From contig JANXAG010000002.1 in NCBI GenBank assembly GCA_025062375.1, positions 66,101 through 130,100 of the forward strand: a DNA stretch of 64,000 nt, written 5' to 3'. The notes beneath the pieces are model-generated. The model was not told where the DNA came from and ran no database searches. It saw only the letters and a program-made list of their open reading frames with translations. Made by a program: the position numbers and the translations under genes. Origin of the DNA: Anaerolineae bacterium (GTDB lineage: Bacteria; Chloroflexota; Anaerolineae; SpSt-600). Below, in pieces: positions 44,196 to 53,855 of the stretch (position 1 is its first letter; every line of letters starts with the position of its first letter).

Positions 44196-45272
44196 ATGAA
44201 AGCACTTGTCCTGAGCGGAGGCAAAGGCACAAGGCTCCGGCCCATAACTTACACCAGTGCCAAACAGCTGGTGCCGGTGGCTAATCGTCCTGTTCTATTT
44301 CGGGTGTTGGATACTATAACAGCAGCCGGCATCAAAGACATAGGCATAGTGGTAGGAGATACAGCTGAAGAGGTAATGAAAGCTGTGGGAGATGGTTCAG
44401 CCTGGAACGCCAGCATCACTTACATAAAGCAGGAAGCTCCTCTGGGTCTTGCTCATGCTGTCAAAATTTCCAAAAATTACCTGGGCGACAGCCCTTTCGT
44501 CATGTTCCTGGGGGATAACGTTATTCAGGGGGGGATAAAGCACTTAGTGGAAGAATTCAGCCAGGGCTACTGGAATGCTCAGATAGTGCTAAAGGAGGTG
44601 GAAAATCCCTCCCAATTCGGAGTGGCTGAGCTCAAGGACGGAAGGGTGGTAAAGCTGGTGGAAAAACCCAAATCCCCTCCCTCTAACCTCGCTCTTGTAG
44701 GCATTTACATGTTTGACCATCACATCTTTGAAGCGGTAGAAGCAATAAAGCCCTCCTGGCGAGGGGAACTGGAAATAACAGATGCAATTCAATACCTTAT
44801 AGACAAAGGTTACAAAGTTTACCCCTACATCCACAAAGGCTGGTGGATAGACACCGGTAAAATGGAGGACCTTCTGGAGGCCAACCGGCTTCTCCTGGAC
44901 GAAATAAATTCCTCCATAGAAGGAGAAATAAAAGGCGATTCATCGGTTACAGGGAGGGTGGTAATTGAGGTGGGAGCTGAGATTATAAACAGCAACATAA
45001 GGGGGCCTGTAGCCATAGGCAAGAACACCCGCATTGAAAACGCTTACATCGGCCCCTATACCTCCATCTACCACGATTGTTTGATCCGGAACTGCGAAAT
45101 TGAACACTGTATAGTTATGGAAGGCACAAGGATAGAAGATATACCGTTCCGGCTGGAAGACAGCCTTATAGGAAGGTATGTGGAGATAAAAGCTTCCAAC
45201 GCTAAACCCAAAGCTTACCGGATGATGCTGGGGGACCACAGTAGAGTAAGTTTAGCCCGGGAGAATTTTTAA
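44196..45272 (+). CDS. Glucose-1-phosphate thymidylyltransferase, long form
   Basis: Makes dTDP-glucose from glucose-1-phosphate and dTTP, the first step toward dTDP-rhamnose and related sugars. The nucleotide motif LSGGKGTRLRPITYTSAKQL and the metal motif FLGDNVIQ are visible, with VEKPKSPPSNLALVGIY. The C-terminal third is a left-handed beta-helix (SSVTGRVVIEVGAEI; NTRIENAYIGPYTSI), so it belongs to the 350-residue type rather than the 290-residue RmlA. It lies 5 bp after the bS22-like gene. Other rml genes are not in the window. UTP-using or GlcN-1-P-using relatives are possible. Confidence 0.85.
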   Translation: MKALVLSGGKGTRLRPITYTSAKQLVPVANRPVLFRVLDTITAAGIKDIGIVVGDTAEEVMKAVGDGSAWNASITYIKQEAPLGLAHAVKISKNYLGDSPFVMFLGDNVIQGGIKHLVEEFSQGYWNAQIVLKEVENPSQFGVAELKDGRVVKLVEKPKSPPSNLALVGIYMFDHHIFEAVEAIKPSWRGELEITDAIQYLIDKGYKVYPYIHKGWWIDTGKMEDLLEANRLLLDEINSSIEGEIKGDSSVTGRVVIEVGAEIINSNIRGPVAIGKNTRIENAYIGPYTSIYHDCLIRNCEIEHCIVMEGTRIEDIPFRLEDSLIGRYVEIKASNAKPKAYRMMLGDHSRVSLARENF

Positions 45273-46177
45273 TGAAGCGCACAAAAATTTTATGGATTAC
45301 CCTTTTACTGGGTCTTTCGGTTCTGGCAATCCTGTGCTGCGGAGGAAGCCTTCTGGCCTTCGGCCGAACGAGAGGATCCCCCCAAGCTTTAACATTTCTT
45401 GGTCCTGAGGGGGTGGCATTAATAGAAGTGAAAGGGGTGGTAACTACTGATTCCTATAGTTCCCCTTTCGTCATTGCCAGCCGCACTCTGGTGGAAACCC
45501 TGCGCTCAGCTGATGAGAACCCTCGGGTAGCTGCTATCTTGCTTTATGTTAATAGCCCTGGTGGGGATGCAGTGGCCAGCGATGAAGTTTATAGGGCTTT
45601 GAAGGCCTTAAAGAAACCCACAGTGGCTTATCTTGGAGATATAGCTGCTTCGGGTGCTTATTACATCGCCTGTGGAGCCGATAAGATAGTAGCCCATCCG
45701 GCGACCCTCACTGGTTCCATAGGGGTTATTGTAGAGATGCCCAACGCCCAAAAGTTTATGGAAAGACTTGGCCTGGAAGTAGTAGTAATAAAAAGCGGAC
45801 CCCACAAAGACGTAGGTAACTTTTACCGGAGCCTCACGGAAGAAGAAAAAGCTTACTGGCAGGAGCTTGTGAATAGAGTGCACGAGATGTTTTTGGAGGT
45901 GATAGTCAGGGAACGAGGCCTTCCTGAGGAAAAATTAAAGCCCATTGCTGACGGCAGGCTTATCCTGGGGGAAGATGCCTTAAAATTCGGCCTTGTGGAT
46001 AAACTGGGAAGCTTTGACGATGCCCTGAGGCTGGCTGGGGAATTAGGAGGTATTGAAGGGGAGCCGCGGATTATCCGATACAGGATCGCGCCAAGCTTTA
46101 TTGAAAGCCTTTTATACGAAATCCGGAACCTCTTGCCTGTAACGCCGTTCCCTCGGCTTATGTTCGTTTATAAATAA
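45272..46177 (+). CDS. sppA: Signal peptide peptidase SppA
   Basis: A membrane-anchored Ser-Lys protease that degrades leftover signal peptides. An N-terminal anchor (ILWITLLLGLSVLAILCCGG) precedes the S49 peptidase domain. The nucleophile is expected in DIAASGAYYIACGADKI and the general-base lysine in VIKSGPHKDVGN. At 301 residues it is the short SppA type found outside the Proteobacteria. The ATG overlaps the upstream stop (TAATG). The end is 3 bp before psuK. Confidence 0.9.
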   Translation: MKRTKILWITLLLGLSVLAILCCGGSLLAFGRTRGSPQALTFLGPEGVALIEVKGVVTTDSYSSPFVIASRTLVETLRSADENPRVAAILLYVNSPGGDAVASDEVYRALKALKKPTVAYLGDIAASGAYYIACGADKIVAHPATLTGSIGVIVEMPNAQKFMERLGLEVVVIKSGPHKDVGNFYRSLTEEEKAYWQELVNRVHEMFLEVIVRERGLPEEKLKPIADGRLILGEDALKFGLVDKLGSFDDALRLAGELGGIEGEPRIIRYRIAPSFIESLLYEIRNLLPVTPFPRLMFVYK

Positions 46178-46180
46178 ACC

Positions 46181-47110
46181 ATGAAGGAAAATCCGGAAGT
46201 AGTAGTCATAGGGGCAGCGGCTTTAGATACTAAAGGGATGGCCAGTTCCATCCCGGTTTATGGTATGGCTGTCCCTGGGAAAGTCAAAATAAGCCCTGGT
46301 GGGGTAGCCAGAAACATAGCCGAAAACCTCGCTCGTCTGGGAGTTCATTCCACTCTCCTCACCGTGGTCGGGAATGACCCCGCTGGCAAACAGATTTTAG
46401 AGCAGGCAAAGGAAAGTGGAATTGATGTTTCCCGCATAGAAGTGATTAAAGGTGAACGCACTGCTTCTTATCTTGCCATTTTGGACCAGAGCGGATCTCC
46501 ATTGGCTTCGGTTTACGATATGAAAATAATGCAACACTTGACTCCTCAGTATATTCAGAAGAACCGCCGGATAATAAGCAAAGCCAGCATGGTAATAATC
46601 GACGCCAACATTCCCCCTGAAAGCATAGAAACCATAGTTTCCATAACATCAAAGCACTCTATCCCCCTTTGCGCTGATCCTACCTCTTCGGATCTGGCGG
46701 AAAAGCTCATCCCCTTCTTAAAGGATTTCTACCTTCTGACCCCTAACGAGGCCGAGGCAGAAATCCTTTCGGGCAAAAGGGTTTATGATAGGGATAGTGC
46801 CATCTTAGCCGCCAAGGAATTGGTGTCAAAAGGGGTTAAAATTGCCGTCATAACCATGGCGGAAATGGGTGTTTGTTATTCCACTCCTTCCACAAGCGGC
46901 CACGTGCCTGCAATTAGAGTAGAGGTGGTGGATTTCACCGGAGCAGGAGATGCTCTGACAGCAGGGACGGTTTTCGGGCTGCTCAATGATTTTTCGGTCG
47001 ATGAAGCTATACGTATAGGAGTAGCTGCTGCTACCCTCACCCTACGCTGTGAAGAGACCGTTTGTCCTGATATCTCCCTGGAGAAAGTTTATGAAGGCCT
47101 TATCATTTGA
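46181..47110 (+). CDS. psuK: PfkB-family kinase, probable pseudouridine kinase
   Basis: A 309-residue ribokinase-family enzyme with the substrate-side motif GGVARNIAENLARLG and the catalytic DFTGAGDALTAGTVFG motif. General family assignment is firm. The specific call (phosphorylating pseudouridine to its 5'-phosphate) rests on the next gene, which encodes the matching glycosidase PsuG and overlaps it by 20 bp. Together they salvage pseudouridine from RNA turnover to uracil and ribose-5-phosphate. ATG 46181 lies close behind sppA. Without the neighbour, ribose or adenosine kinase activity would be equally possible. Confidence 0.8.
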   Translation: MKENPEVVVIGAAALDTKGMASSIPVYGMAVPGKVKISPGGVARNIAENLARLGVHSTLLTVVGNDPAGKQILEQAKESGIDVSRIEVIKGERTASYLAILDQSGSPLASVYDMKIMQHLTPQYIQKNRRIISKASMVIIDANIPPESIETIVSITSKHSIPLCADPTSSDLAEKLIPFLKDFYLLTPNEAEAEILSGKRVYDRDSAILAAKELVSKGVKIAVITMAEMGVCYSTPSTSGHVPAIRVEVVDFTGAGDALTAGTVFGLLNDFSVDEAIRIGVAAATLTLRCEETVCPDISLEKVYEGLII

Positions 47111-48020
47111 AATCGCAATCCCTCCAGAAGCAGTCTCAAGTCCCCTTCCCAAGGTGGCTTTGGAGTCGGTGGTAATAACCTTTGGCCTCCCATACCCTCA
47201 TAACCTTGAAGTGGCTCTGGGGATGGAGAGGGCTATCCACGAAGAGGGAGCCATACCTCTAACGGTAGCGGTTATAGGAGGAAAGATCAAAGCAGGGCTG
47301 AGCAGGGAAGAGATAGAGTTCTTAGCGAGGGCGGAAGGAATTCGTAAAGTATCAAGGCGGGAGATACCTTTTGTGGTCGCTTCAGGAGGCAATGGGGCAA
47401 CCACTGTATCGGGAACGGTTTTTGTAGCAGGGAAAATAGGCGTCAGGATCGTGGCTACTGGAGGTCTTGGTGGTGTTCACAGAGGCTCAGCCTTTGACAT
47501 ATCAGCCGATTTACCTACCGTAGCTGAAACCCCTGTAGCGATAGTCTGCTCTGGAGCTAAATCTATTCTGGATCTGGAAGCAACACTGGAGTGGTTGGAA
47601 ACGTGGGGCGTGCCGGTCATAGGTTTTGGGACACAGGAATTCCCTGCTTTCTACACCTCTATCTCAGGCCTTCCACTGGAGTACTCGGCTTCATCGGTGG
47701 AGGAAGCAGCCAGATTCCTCAGAGCTCACTGGGCTCTGCGCCCCGAGTGTGGAGCCATAGTGGCAGTTCCAGTCCCTCGGGATAAAGAAATTGATAGGCG
47801 GGAACTTGAGGAAATAGTGGAAAAAGCTCAAAGAGAAGCGGAGGAAAGGGGGATAAAAGGCAAAAGTTTAACCCCATTTCTCCTTCAGCGTCTGGCAGAA
47901 TTGAGTGAGGGTAAAACTCTTGAGGCTAACAAAGCTTTGCTTCTGAACAACGCTAAAGTAGCCGCTCAGTTAGCCAGAGCTTTGACGGAATCATCCTTTC
48001 AAGGTAGACAAACTGCTTAA
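47091..48020 (+). CDS. psuG: Pseudouridine-5'-phosphate glycosidase PsuG
   Basis: Splits pseudouridine-5'-phosphate to uracil and ribose-5-phosphate. The sequence shows VALESVVITFGLPYPHNLEVA, GGKIKAGL, ASGGNGATTVSGTVFVA, and GGLGGVHRGSAFDISADL, followed by NKALLLNNAKVAAQLA at the C-terminus. These are characteristic of the Mn2+-dependent PsuG/indigoidine-A-like family, including the catalytic lysine region. ATG 47091 (GGAG 7 bp upstream) is preferred to 47049 because the family starts near MKALSFEIA. It overlaps psuK by 20 bp. The 3' end just meets the convergent coiled-coil gene. Confidence 0.92.
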   Translation: MKALSFEIAIPPEAVSSPLPKVALESVVITFGLPYPHNLEVALGMERAIHEEGAIPLTVAVIGGKIKAGLSREEIEFLARAEGIRKVSRREIPFVVASGGNGATTVSGTVFVAGKIGVRIVATGGLGGVHRGSAFDISADLPTVAETPVAIVCSGAKSILDLEATLEWLETWGVPVIGFGTQEFPAFYTSISGLPLEYSASSVEEAARFLRAHWALRPECGAIVAVPVPRDKEIDRRELEEIVEKAQREAEERGIKGKSLTPFLLQRLAELSEGKTLEANKALLLNNAKVAAQLARALTESSFQGRQTA

Positions 48021-48457
48021 CGGAATAAAATTGCAACGATAACGGTTATCCAAGTAGTTACTTGAAGGCCTATAAGCCAGAGAAATTTAGTGGAAAATTC
48101 GCGCCTTATAGCCTCTATCCTGGCCTCAAGTTCTCTCCTCATGTTTTCTATTTTGCCTTCAAGGTCCTGCCTGGTGGCCGCGAGCTCTTTCCTGAGGTCT
48201 TCTATCTTGCCTTCAAGATCATGTCTAGTGGCTGCAAGCTCCCCCCTGAGGTTTTCCATTTTGCCTTCAAGGTCTTGCCTGGTGGTATTAAGCTCATGCC
48301 TTGTCGTGTCGATTTTGGAATCCAGACTTTGCCAGTGGCGGTCAATCTTATCGTCCAGTAAAGAAAGTCTTAAATTTATAGCTTCAAAAAGCCTCGATTG
48401 TTCCTCAATTCTTCCTTCAACTCTGGCGATTCTCTGTTCTATGGCTACTTCAACCAT
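48017..48457 (-). CDS. Coiled-coil protein with C-terminal membrane anchor
   Basis: 146 residues, almost entirely heptad-type coiled coil (residues 1-120) ending in a single membrane helix (WLIGLQVTTWITVIVAILF). The middle contains three copies of an 18-residue unit of the form xLEGKxExxRxELxATR. These are encoded by three 54-bp tandem repeats (48138-48299). The layout resembles tail-anchored DUF1640/CCDC90-like proteins, but no function is known. ATG 48457 follows GGAGG. It is convergent with psuG, overlapping by 4 bp, and preceded by its own promoter. The coil length may vary between strains through repeat slippage, which is inference. Confidence 0.75.
   Translation of the reverse strand: MVEVAIEQRIARVEGRIEEQSRLFEAINLRLSLLDDKIDRHWQSLDSKIDTTRHELNTTRQDLEGKMENLRGELAATRHDLEGKIEDLRKELAATRQDLEGKIENMRRELEARIEAIRREFSTKFLWLIGLQVTTWITVIVAILFR
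48138..48299. repeat. Three 54-bp tandem repeats inside the coiled-coil gene
   Basis: Units 48138-48191, 48192-48245 and 48246-48299 share the core TTTTGCCTTCAAGGTC and similar spacing. Each encodes one 18-residue coiled-coil unit on the minus strand. The unit length keeps the frame. Confidence 0.7.
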
Positions 48458-48483
48458 TTCGGTCCTCCTGCCATGTTGGTTTA

Positions 48484-48512
48484 AGTTTAGCTGAGTTTCT
48501 CTGAAAGGGCAA
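48484..48512 (-). promoter_or_regulatory. Predicted promoter of the coiled-coil gene
   Basis: Minus-strand TTGCCC (48512-48507), 17 bp, TAAACT (48489-48484), about 27 bp before the ATG at 48457. Repeat copy B begins 3 bp beyond the -35 box. Confidence 0.5.
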
Positions 48513-48514
48513 GT

Positions 48515-48556
48515 TTGGCTTAACTTTACCCATATCTTTAGAGTGCCTGGACAAAC
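48515..48556. repeat. Copy B of the 42-bp dispersed intergenic repeat
   Basis: Identical to 8944-8985 at 36 of 42 positions. It lies directly beyond the -35 box of a minus-strand gene, the same position as copy A relative to the glmU promoter. The rest of 48557-48809 holds a TATAAT at 48723-48728 before the lon-like gene and nothing else I can assign. Confidence 0.6.
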
Positions 48557-48809
48557 TCAGCCTGAAAGCCATCCGGCGGTTGGTAAATATCCAATGTTCT
48601 GGGCAAGAGGCAAGGGTTGAAGAGTGAGCGGGATAGGCTCTATTTGGTTTTGAGGGGGTTATATAGCCACCCTGGCGTTCTCCAGGTTATGGATGCCTTC
48701 TAAGTTGAAGGCAAAGTCAAGCTATAATCCTGGCGCAAGAGCTTTGTTTGCGCTGCAGTTTAAAGTGCGCCATAATAAAATTGAAAATTTCCAGGGAGGT
48801 TTGGAAACG

Positions 48810-51188
48810 ATGGAGAAGCTTGGACCAGAGAAGCTCCGTAAAATTTGCCCCATTGAGGCCATCCCTTGCGCTACTTCTTTAGAATTAGAGCCACCTGCAG
48901 AGATAATTGGTCAGGAAAGGGCGGTCAGGGCTCTCAATTTTGGCTTGGAAATGGATAAGAGGGGGTTTAATATCTTCGTGGCGGGGCTACCTGGCACAGG
49001 ACGTATGACGGCTGTTCTGAGTTTTCTGGAAAAGCTGGCAGCTCAAAAGCCAGTCCCGCCCGATTGGTGCTATGTTTACAACTTCAAAGACCCTTACAGG
49101 CCGCGCGCCTTGCGTCTTCCACCGGGGAAGGGTCAGCTTTTCAAAAGGCAGGTTCGGGAATTTATTGAAGCTGCGCGCCGTGAAATTCCCACAGCCTTTG
49201 AAAGTGAGGATTACGCAGCCCGCCGCGAGGCTCTGGAAGTTGAATTTAACACTCGCCGCCAGGAACTCTTTAACCTTCTGGGCCGTAAAGCCCGTGAGCA
49301 GGGCTTTCTACTCCAATCTTCTCCAGCCGGGATTTTCATAATACCCACCAAAGAAGGGCAGCCCCTCAGCCAGGAAGCTTTTGAAAGCCTGCCCGAAGAG
49401 GAAAAATTTCAGATTGTTCAGAGAAAAAGCGCTGTAGAGGCAGAGCTGAGAGAGGCTTTCCGAGAGCTGCGGCGCATGGAGAGAGAGTTTCAGGACCGCC
49501 TTAAAGAGCTGGATAAGTCCGTAGTAGGAAACATTATCAGCCGCTACCTGGAGGAACTGCTTGAAACCTACCAGGATTATCCAGGCGTGAGAGAATATCT
49601 GGAAGAAGTCCGGAACGATATTCACGAAAACATTGAACAATTCCGCCAGCCTCAGGAAAAGGTTCCGCCTGAAGTGAGGGAAAGGATATGGCGCCGTTAT
49701 GAGGTTAACGTCTTAGTGGATAACAGCGAACTCAAGGGAGCTCCGGTGGTCACGGAACTGAACCCCACGTACACTAACCTTATAGGGCGAATTGAGAAGG
49801 AAGCCGTCTTCGGTGCTCTTATGACCGATTTCACCCTCATAAAAGCTGGTGCTTTGCATAAAGCTAACGGGGGTTATCTTGTAATCCAGGCGGAGGATCT
49901 CCTCCGCAATCCTTTCGCCTGGGAAGGCCTCAAGCTCGCTCTGGCCAATGGCAAAGTCATAGTGGAAGAGGTGGGGGAGAAATTGGGCTTTATAACCACC
50001 CGGGGCCTTCAGCCTGAACCTATCCCGCTGGATGTAAAAGTGGTCCTTATCGGTACTCCTTACCTTTACTATTTGCTTTACAGTCTGGATGAGCAGTTTA
50101 AGGAGCTTTTTAAGGTTAAAGCGGACTTTGATACCAGAATGGACCGCGATGGCAATAACATCCGGGCTTATTGCTCCTTTATCTGCGGGGTGGTCCAGAG
50201 GGAAAATCTTCTTCCCTTTGACGCCTCGGGTATGGCCAAGATTGTGGAATTCGGTTCAAGGTTGGCTGGGGATCAGGATAAACTGTCCACTCGTTTCGCA
50301 GAGATTGCCGATATAATTCGGGAAGCGCACTTTTGGGCCGAAAAAGACAGCTCCTCTTTTGTTAAGGCCGAGCATGTCCAGAAGGCTCTGGATGAAAGGG
50401 TGTATCGTTCCAACCTTATACAGGAGCGAATACAGGAAATGATTGAGAAGGGGGTGATTCTAATTGACACCGAAGGGGAAAAGGTTGGGCAGGTGAATGG
50501 CCTATCAGTGGTTAACCTCGGAGATTTCGCCTTCGGAAGGCCAACCCGAATAACAGCTTCTATCGGGGTCGGAAAAGAAGGGATTGTGGACATCGAAAGA
50601 GAAACCAAACTCGGAGGTCCCATTCACACCAAAGGGGTTTTGATTCTGACAGGCTATTTATTGAACAAGTACGCTCAGGATAAGCCCCTTACTCTGGCAG
50701 CTCGGCTGGTTTTTGAGCAGAGTTATGAAGGGGTTGAAGGGGATAGCGCTTCCGCAGCCGAGGTTTTTGCCCTCCTTTCAGCTCTCTCGGGGCTGCCCAT
50801 TAAGCAGGGAATAGCTGTAACCGGTTCTCTTAATCAGAAAGGCGAGATTCAGGCTATAGGTGGGGTTAACGAAAAGATAGAGGGTTTTTTCGAGGTTTGC
50901 AAAGCGAAAGGCTTGAACGGTCAGCAAGGGGTTGTAATACCCAAGGCCAACGTCAGCAATTTGATGCTTAAAGAGGAGGTAATAGAAGCGGTCAAAGAGG
51001 GCAAATTCCACATCTGGGCCATTGAGACAGTGGATGAAGGAATTGAGATCCTTACAGGAGTGAAGGCCGGAGAGAGGCGAGAGGACGGGACTTTTGAAGA
51101 AAACACTGTGAATTACCTGGTGGATAAAAGGCTCAGAGAGCTTTCCAAACGCCTTGAAACTAGAGAAGAAAAGGAGGGCGAAAAATGA
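48810..51188 (+). CDS. Lon-family ATP-dependent protease (COG1067-like)
   Basis: About 792 residues. The N-terminal part ([31 protein letters not shown], split here) resembles LonB/AAA_32-type proteases. The P-loop [12 protein letters not shown] has Arg instead of the usual Lys before Met/Thr, which is notable. A long helical insertion at about 140-300 precedes the AAA lid. The C-terminal Lon protease domain has the Ser-Lys dyad expected in [15 protein letters not shown] and [16 protein letters not shown] 48810 is preferred to the TTG at 48801 and the upstream frame. GGGAGG lies 10 bp before it. It overlaps thiD (ATGA). It degrades misfolded cytosolic proteins. Confidence 0.88.
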   Translation: MEKLGPEKLRKICPIEAIPCATSLELEPPAEIIGQERAVRALNFGLEMDKRGFNIFVAGLPGTGRMTAVLSFLEKLAAQKPVPPDWCYVYNFKDPYRPRALRLPPGKGQLFKRQVREFIEAARREIPTAFESEDYAARREALEVEFNTRRQELFNLLGRKAREQGFLLQSSPAGIFIIPTKEGQPLSQEAFESLPEEEKFQIVQRKSAVEAELREAFRELRRMEREFQDRLKELDKSVVGNIISRYLEELLETYQDYPGVREYLEEVRNDIHENIEQFRQPQEKVPPEVRERIWRRYEVNVLVDNSELKGAPVVTELNPTYTNLIGRIEKEAVFGALMTDFTLIKAGALHKANGGYLVIQAEDLLRNPFAWEGLKLALANGKVIVEEVGEKLGFITTRGLQPEPIPLDVKVVLIGTPYLYYLLYSLDEQFKELFKVKADFDTRMDRDGNNIRAYCSFICGVVQRENLLPFDASGMAKIVEFGSRLAGDQDKLSTRFAEIADIIREAHFWAEKDSSSFVKAEHVQKALDERVYRSNLIQERIQEMIEKGVILIDTEGEKVGQVNGLSVVNLGDFAFGRPTRITASIGVGKEGIVDIERETKLGGPIHTKGVLILTGYLLNKYAQDKPLTLAARLVFEQSYEGVEGDSASAAEVFALLSALSGLPIKQGIAVTGSLNQKGEIQAIGGVNEKIEGFFEVCKAKGLNGQQGVVIPKANVSNLMLKEEVIEAVKEGKFHIWAIETVDEGIEILTGVKAGERREDGTFEENTVNYLVDKRLRELSKRLETREEKEGEK

Positions 51189-51997
51189 AGAGGGCTCTGA
51201 CTATCGCAGGCTCTGATTCTGGAGGAGGGGCTGGCATCCAGGCTGACCTTAAAACTTTTTCAGCGCTGGGTGTCTACGGGATGAGCGTCCTTACAGCTCT
51301 TACTGCTCAGAACACCCTGGGAGTTCAGGCTGTCTTTGAGCTTCCACCCTCTTTTGTAGCCCAACAAATAGATTCAGTAGTCACGGACATCGGGGTTGAC
51401 GCCGTAAAGACAGGAATGCTTGCTAATTCTGATATAATCCACGTGGTTGCTGAGAAGGTTAAGGAGTACCGTTTGCCCAACTTGGTAGTAGACCCCGTAA
51501 TGCGGGCTAAAAGCGGGGATCCCCTTCTCAGGCCTGAAGCTCAGGAAGCCCTTGTTAAAGAGCTACTGCCGCTTGCCATGGTGGTTACCCCTAACCTCCC
51601 GGAGGCTGAAGCCCTGGTGGGTTTTCCGGTAAGAACTCTTGAAGATATGCGACGGGCGGCTATAGCTATCCATGAAATGGGACCAGCATGGGTGGTAGTG
51701 AAGGGTGGCCACCTGGAAGGGGATATAAGCGTTGATGTCCTTTACAATGGCAAGGATTGGTGGGAATTCACTGCACCCCATATCAACACCCGTAACACTC
51801 ATGGTACAGGCTGCACTTTCGCCTCGGCTATTGCAGCCTGGCTCGCTCGCGGTGCCGATGTTCCGGAGGCAGTTCGGCTGGCCAAAGAATATTTAACGGA
51901 AGCCCTTAAGGCCGGAGCCAGGTTGAGCCTAGGAAAAGGCCATGGCCCTGTCCACCATTTTGCCCTTCTCTACCGGAAAATGGGCTGGGAAGAATAA
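51185..51997 (+). CDS. thiD: Hydroxymethylpyrimidine / phosphomethylpyrimidine kinase ThiD
   Basis: Phosphorylates HMP and HMP-P in thiamine synthesis. The N-terminus [22 protein letters not shown] and the C-terminal ATP motif [20 protein letters not shown] are diagnostic, and [10 protein letters not shown] lies between. At 270 residues the length is normal. Its ATG overlaps the stop of the Lon-family gene (ATGA). No other thi genes or TPP riboswitch are visible, so it may act in salvage. It is convergent with the G5/propeller gene and 2 bp from it. Confidence 0.95.
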   Translation: MKRALTIAGSDSGGGAGIQADLKTFSALGVYGMSVLTALTAQNTLGVQAVFELPPSFVAQQIDSVVTDIGVDAVKTGMLANSDIIHVVAEKVKEYRLPNLVVDPVMRAKSGDPLLRPEAQEALVKELLPLAMVVTPNLPEAEALVGFPVRTLEDMRRAAIAIHEMGPAWVVVKGGHLEGDISVDVLYNGKDWWEFTAPHINTRNTHGTGCTFASAIAAWLARGADVPEAVRLAKEYLTEALKAGARLSLGKGHGPVHHFALLYRKMGWEE

Positions 51998-51999
51998 GC

Positions 52000-53547
52000 C
52001 TACTTTGCCCAGCGGGGATTGAAGCTGTTGCCGTCGCCGGTGAGCTGGAAAAACTGCCTTTTTCCCACGTCCACCAGGTAAAGATTGCCCTGATAACTTG
52101 CCACGAATTGGGGACTATAAGGGGACCAGGCTACCTGAGAAGGGTCCTGAAGGCCGGGCTCAAGAGGCGGAGGAAAAACAACCCGACGGTTTGAACCGTC
52201 GCGGTCAGCCAGGTAAAGCTTGTAAAGGGAGGACCTGGAATAAAAGGGCTCATTTGCCTGACCGTAGAGAATAAAGTCCTTTCCGGCGTATGAAGGTGAC
52301 CAATGAGGGCTGGACCACATCCCTGTATTTTCAGCCCAGCGTATTTTAATTTGCCCATCCAGGCTTAGCACCCAGACATCGAAGAGGGGGCTTTCTTGAG
52401 GCTGCTCCCCGCTTACAGGAGGACCATGCACTACTGTTACGATGAAATCTCCTTCGGGGGAAGGGGATAGGGTTGGGACCCAAACCCATTCTCCGTAAGT
52501 GTAGTAAGGTGCAAAGGAAATCAAGGGGGTTATAACACCCTTTTCACCATCCAGCACCCCAATGCTTTCCGCTGTAGCCCAGGCGAAAAGGTTTTTGCCC
52601 GGTATCCACCGGAAGTTTACCCCCCACCATCCATACGGAATGCTCTCCCAGGCTGTAATTACGGGAGTAGCCTTTATGGATTCAAAGGGTCGCCAAGTGG
52701 CGATCCACAGGTTGTTGTGGGCTTTCCAGCCTGGGGAGCCAGCGGTTTTTTCCCCCGTAGAATAAGCAAAACGATAAATTCCATTTGCGCCTGTTGCTGG
52801 TTCCCATTCAGCATACAGAATTCCTTCCAGTCCAAGAGGTCTTGGTTCTTCGCCTGCTATGGTAGCAGTGACAACCCACAAGGAATTCAGCTTATTGCCC
52901 TCTTCCCGCCGAGTGAAAAGCAAATACTTGCCGTCGGGCGAAAGCTCAAAAACCCTCCCGTCCAGGTCTCCCCAGGTAGTAATGGGGCGTCGGGAATTGC
53001 TGGAAAATCTCATGAGCCAGGCATTCCCACCAGATATATATGCTATGGTGCCACTTACAGGCACTGAGGAGAGGAGCTTTTCCACCCCGACGACTATCAC
53101 TTCATCTTGAGCTGGGGTTATAACTCTAGTGGAAGCTATATCCCTAGCTTTTTCCACTCCATTTTCAAGCGTTACCCGGTAGATGATTTCTTCTTCTCCA
53201 CTGATCCCTGGTTGCACCAGCTTTCTCTCACCCGGAGTTAAAGCTTCACTGCGGATAACGCGGGATTCAAAGGGTATCGGGCGCCGGATGCTTTCCAGTT
53301 TGTATTCAACTCTAATCACCCGGATATGAGTGCCTGGGCCAACCTCAACCCACAGGTCTGGCTCAACTTTATCGTAGGGGCCAAGTTTAACTCCAGCCTC
53401 GGCCAATACTTCTCTAACGTTAGTGCCCCGGGCAGAAAAGGAGTAAATTTTGCCGTCTACTTCCAAGGTAACTGGAGTTTGTGCAGGGGTGGAACACCCC
53501 CATACCAAAAGGAAAAGCCCCACCACCAGGAAGATCCCCTGTCTCAC
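52000..53547 (-). CDS. Lipoprotein with ubiquitin-like/G5 domains and beta-propeller
   Basis: 515 residues. A lipoprotein signal (VRQGIFLVVGLFLLVWGCS) is followed by a DUF348-type ubiquitin-like domain (ITLEVDGKIYSFSARGTNVREVL-like stretch) and a G5 domain (EEIIYRVTLENGVEKARDI). A C-terminal TolB/PD40-type propeller contains repeated SPDGKYLLFTRRE, SPSYAGKDFILYG and SPYSPQFVASYQGN units. It should sit on the outer face of the membrane and may bind cell-wall glycans through G5. GTG 53547 was chosen because GGTGAGG lies 5 bp upstream and it puts the signal peptide at the start; a GTG at 53586 is the alternative. No enzyme motif is present. Confidence 0.78.
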   Translation of the reverse strand: MRQGIFLVVGLFLLVWGCSTPAQTPVTLEVDGKIYSFSARGTNVREVLAEAGVKLGPYDKVEPDLWVEVGPGTHIRVIRVEYKLESIRRPIPFESRVIRSEALTPGERKLVQPGISGEEEIIYRVTLENGVEKARDIASTRVITPAQDEVIVVGVEKLLSSVPVSGTIAYISGGNAWLMRFSSNSRRPITTWGDLDGRVFELSPDGKYLLFTRREEGNKLNSLWVVTATIAGEEPRPLGLEGILYAEWEPATGANGIYRFAYSTGEKTAGSPGWKAHNNLWIATWRPFESIKATPVITAWESIPYGWWGVNFRWIPGKNLFAWATAESIGVLDGEKGVITPLISFAPYYTYGEWVWVPTLSPSPEGDFIVTVVHGPPVSGEQPQESPLFDVWVLSLDGQIKIRWAENTGMWSSPHWSPSYAGKDFILYGQANEPFYSRSSLYKLYLADRDGSNRRVVFPPPLEPGLQDPSQVAWSPYSPQFVASYQGNLYLVDVGKRQFFQLTGDGNSFNPRWAK

Positions 53548-53802
53548 TTCAGCCTCACCCCAGCCTTTTCCTAACTTATACCACACCTGTGCGGTCCTTT
53601 CAAACTTAACACACTAACATCTCTTTGGCTGGCGAATTCTGAAAACTGAAGCCCCAGGTCTCCCTTCTGTGACACATGCGGCTGGCGGGCTTTGAAAAGA
53701 GATGAGGATTTAATGAGGAGGTGACTTGCTGGTTAACCTTAATTTTGCCTTTGGCTACGGGTTGCTCCGTTCTGTGGGAGCACTTGAACTATCCAGCGCA
53801 TT

Positions 53803-53830
53803 TTGACTTCTACCGGGTAAGGTTTATAAT
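53803..53830 (+). promoter_or_regulatory. Predicted promoter of the lipoprotein-secG run
   Basis: TTGACT (53803-53808), 16 bp, TATAAT (53825-53830), 25 bp before the ATG at 53856. A close match to consensus. The stretch 53548-53802 holds no supported gene. Confidence 0.65.
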
Positions 53831-53855
53831 TAGGCCAAACTTCAAGGAGGGACAA

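Noticed and set aside
48138-48299. CRISPR array
   Set aside because: The repeats are contiguous, coding and without spacers. No CRISPR array was seen elsewhere in the window.
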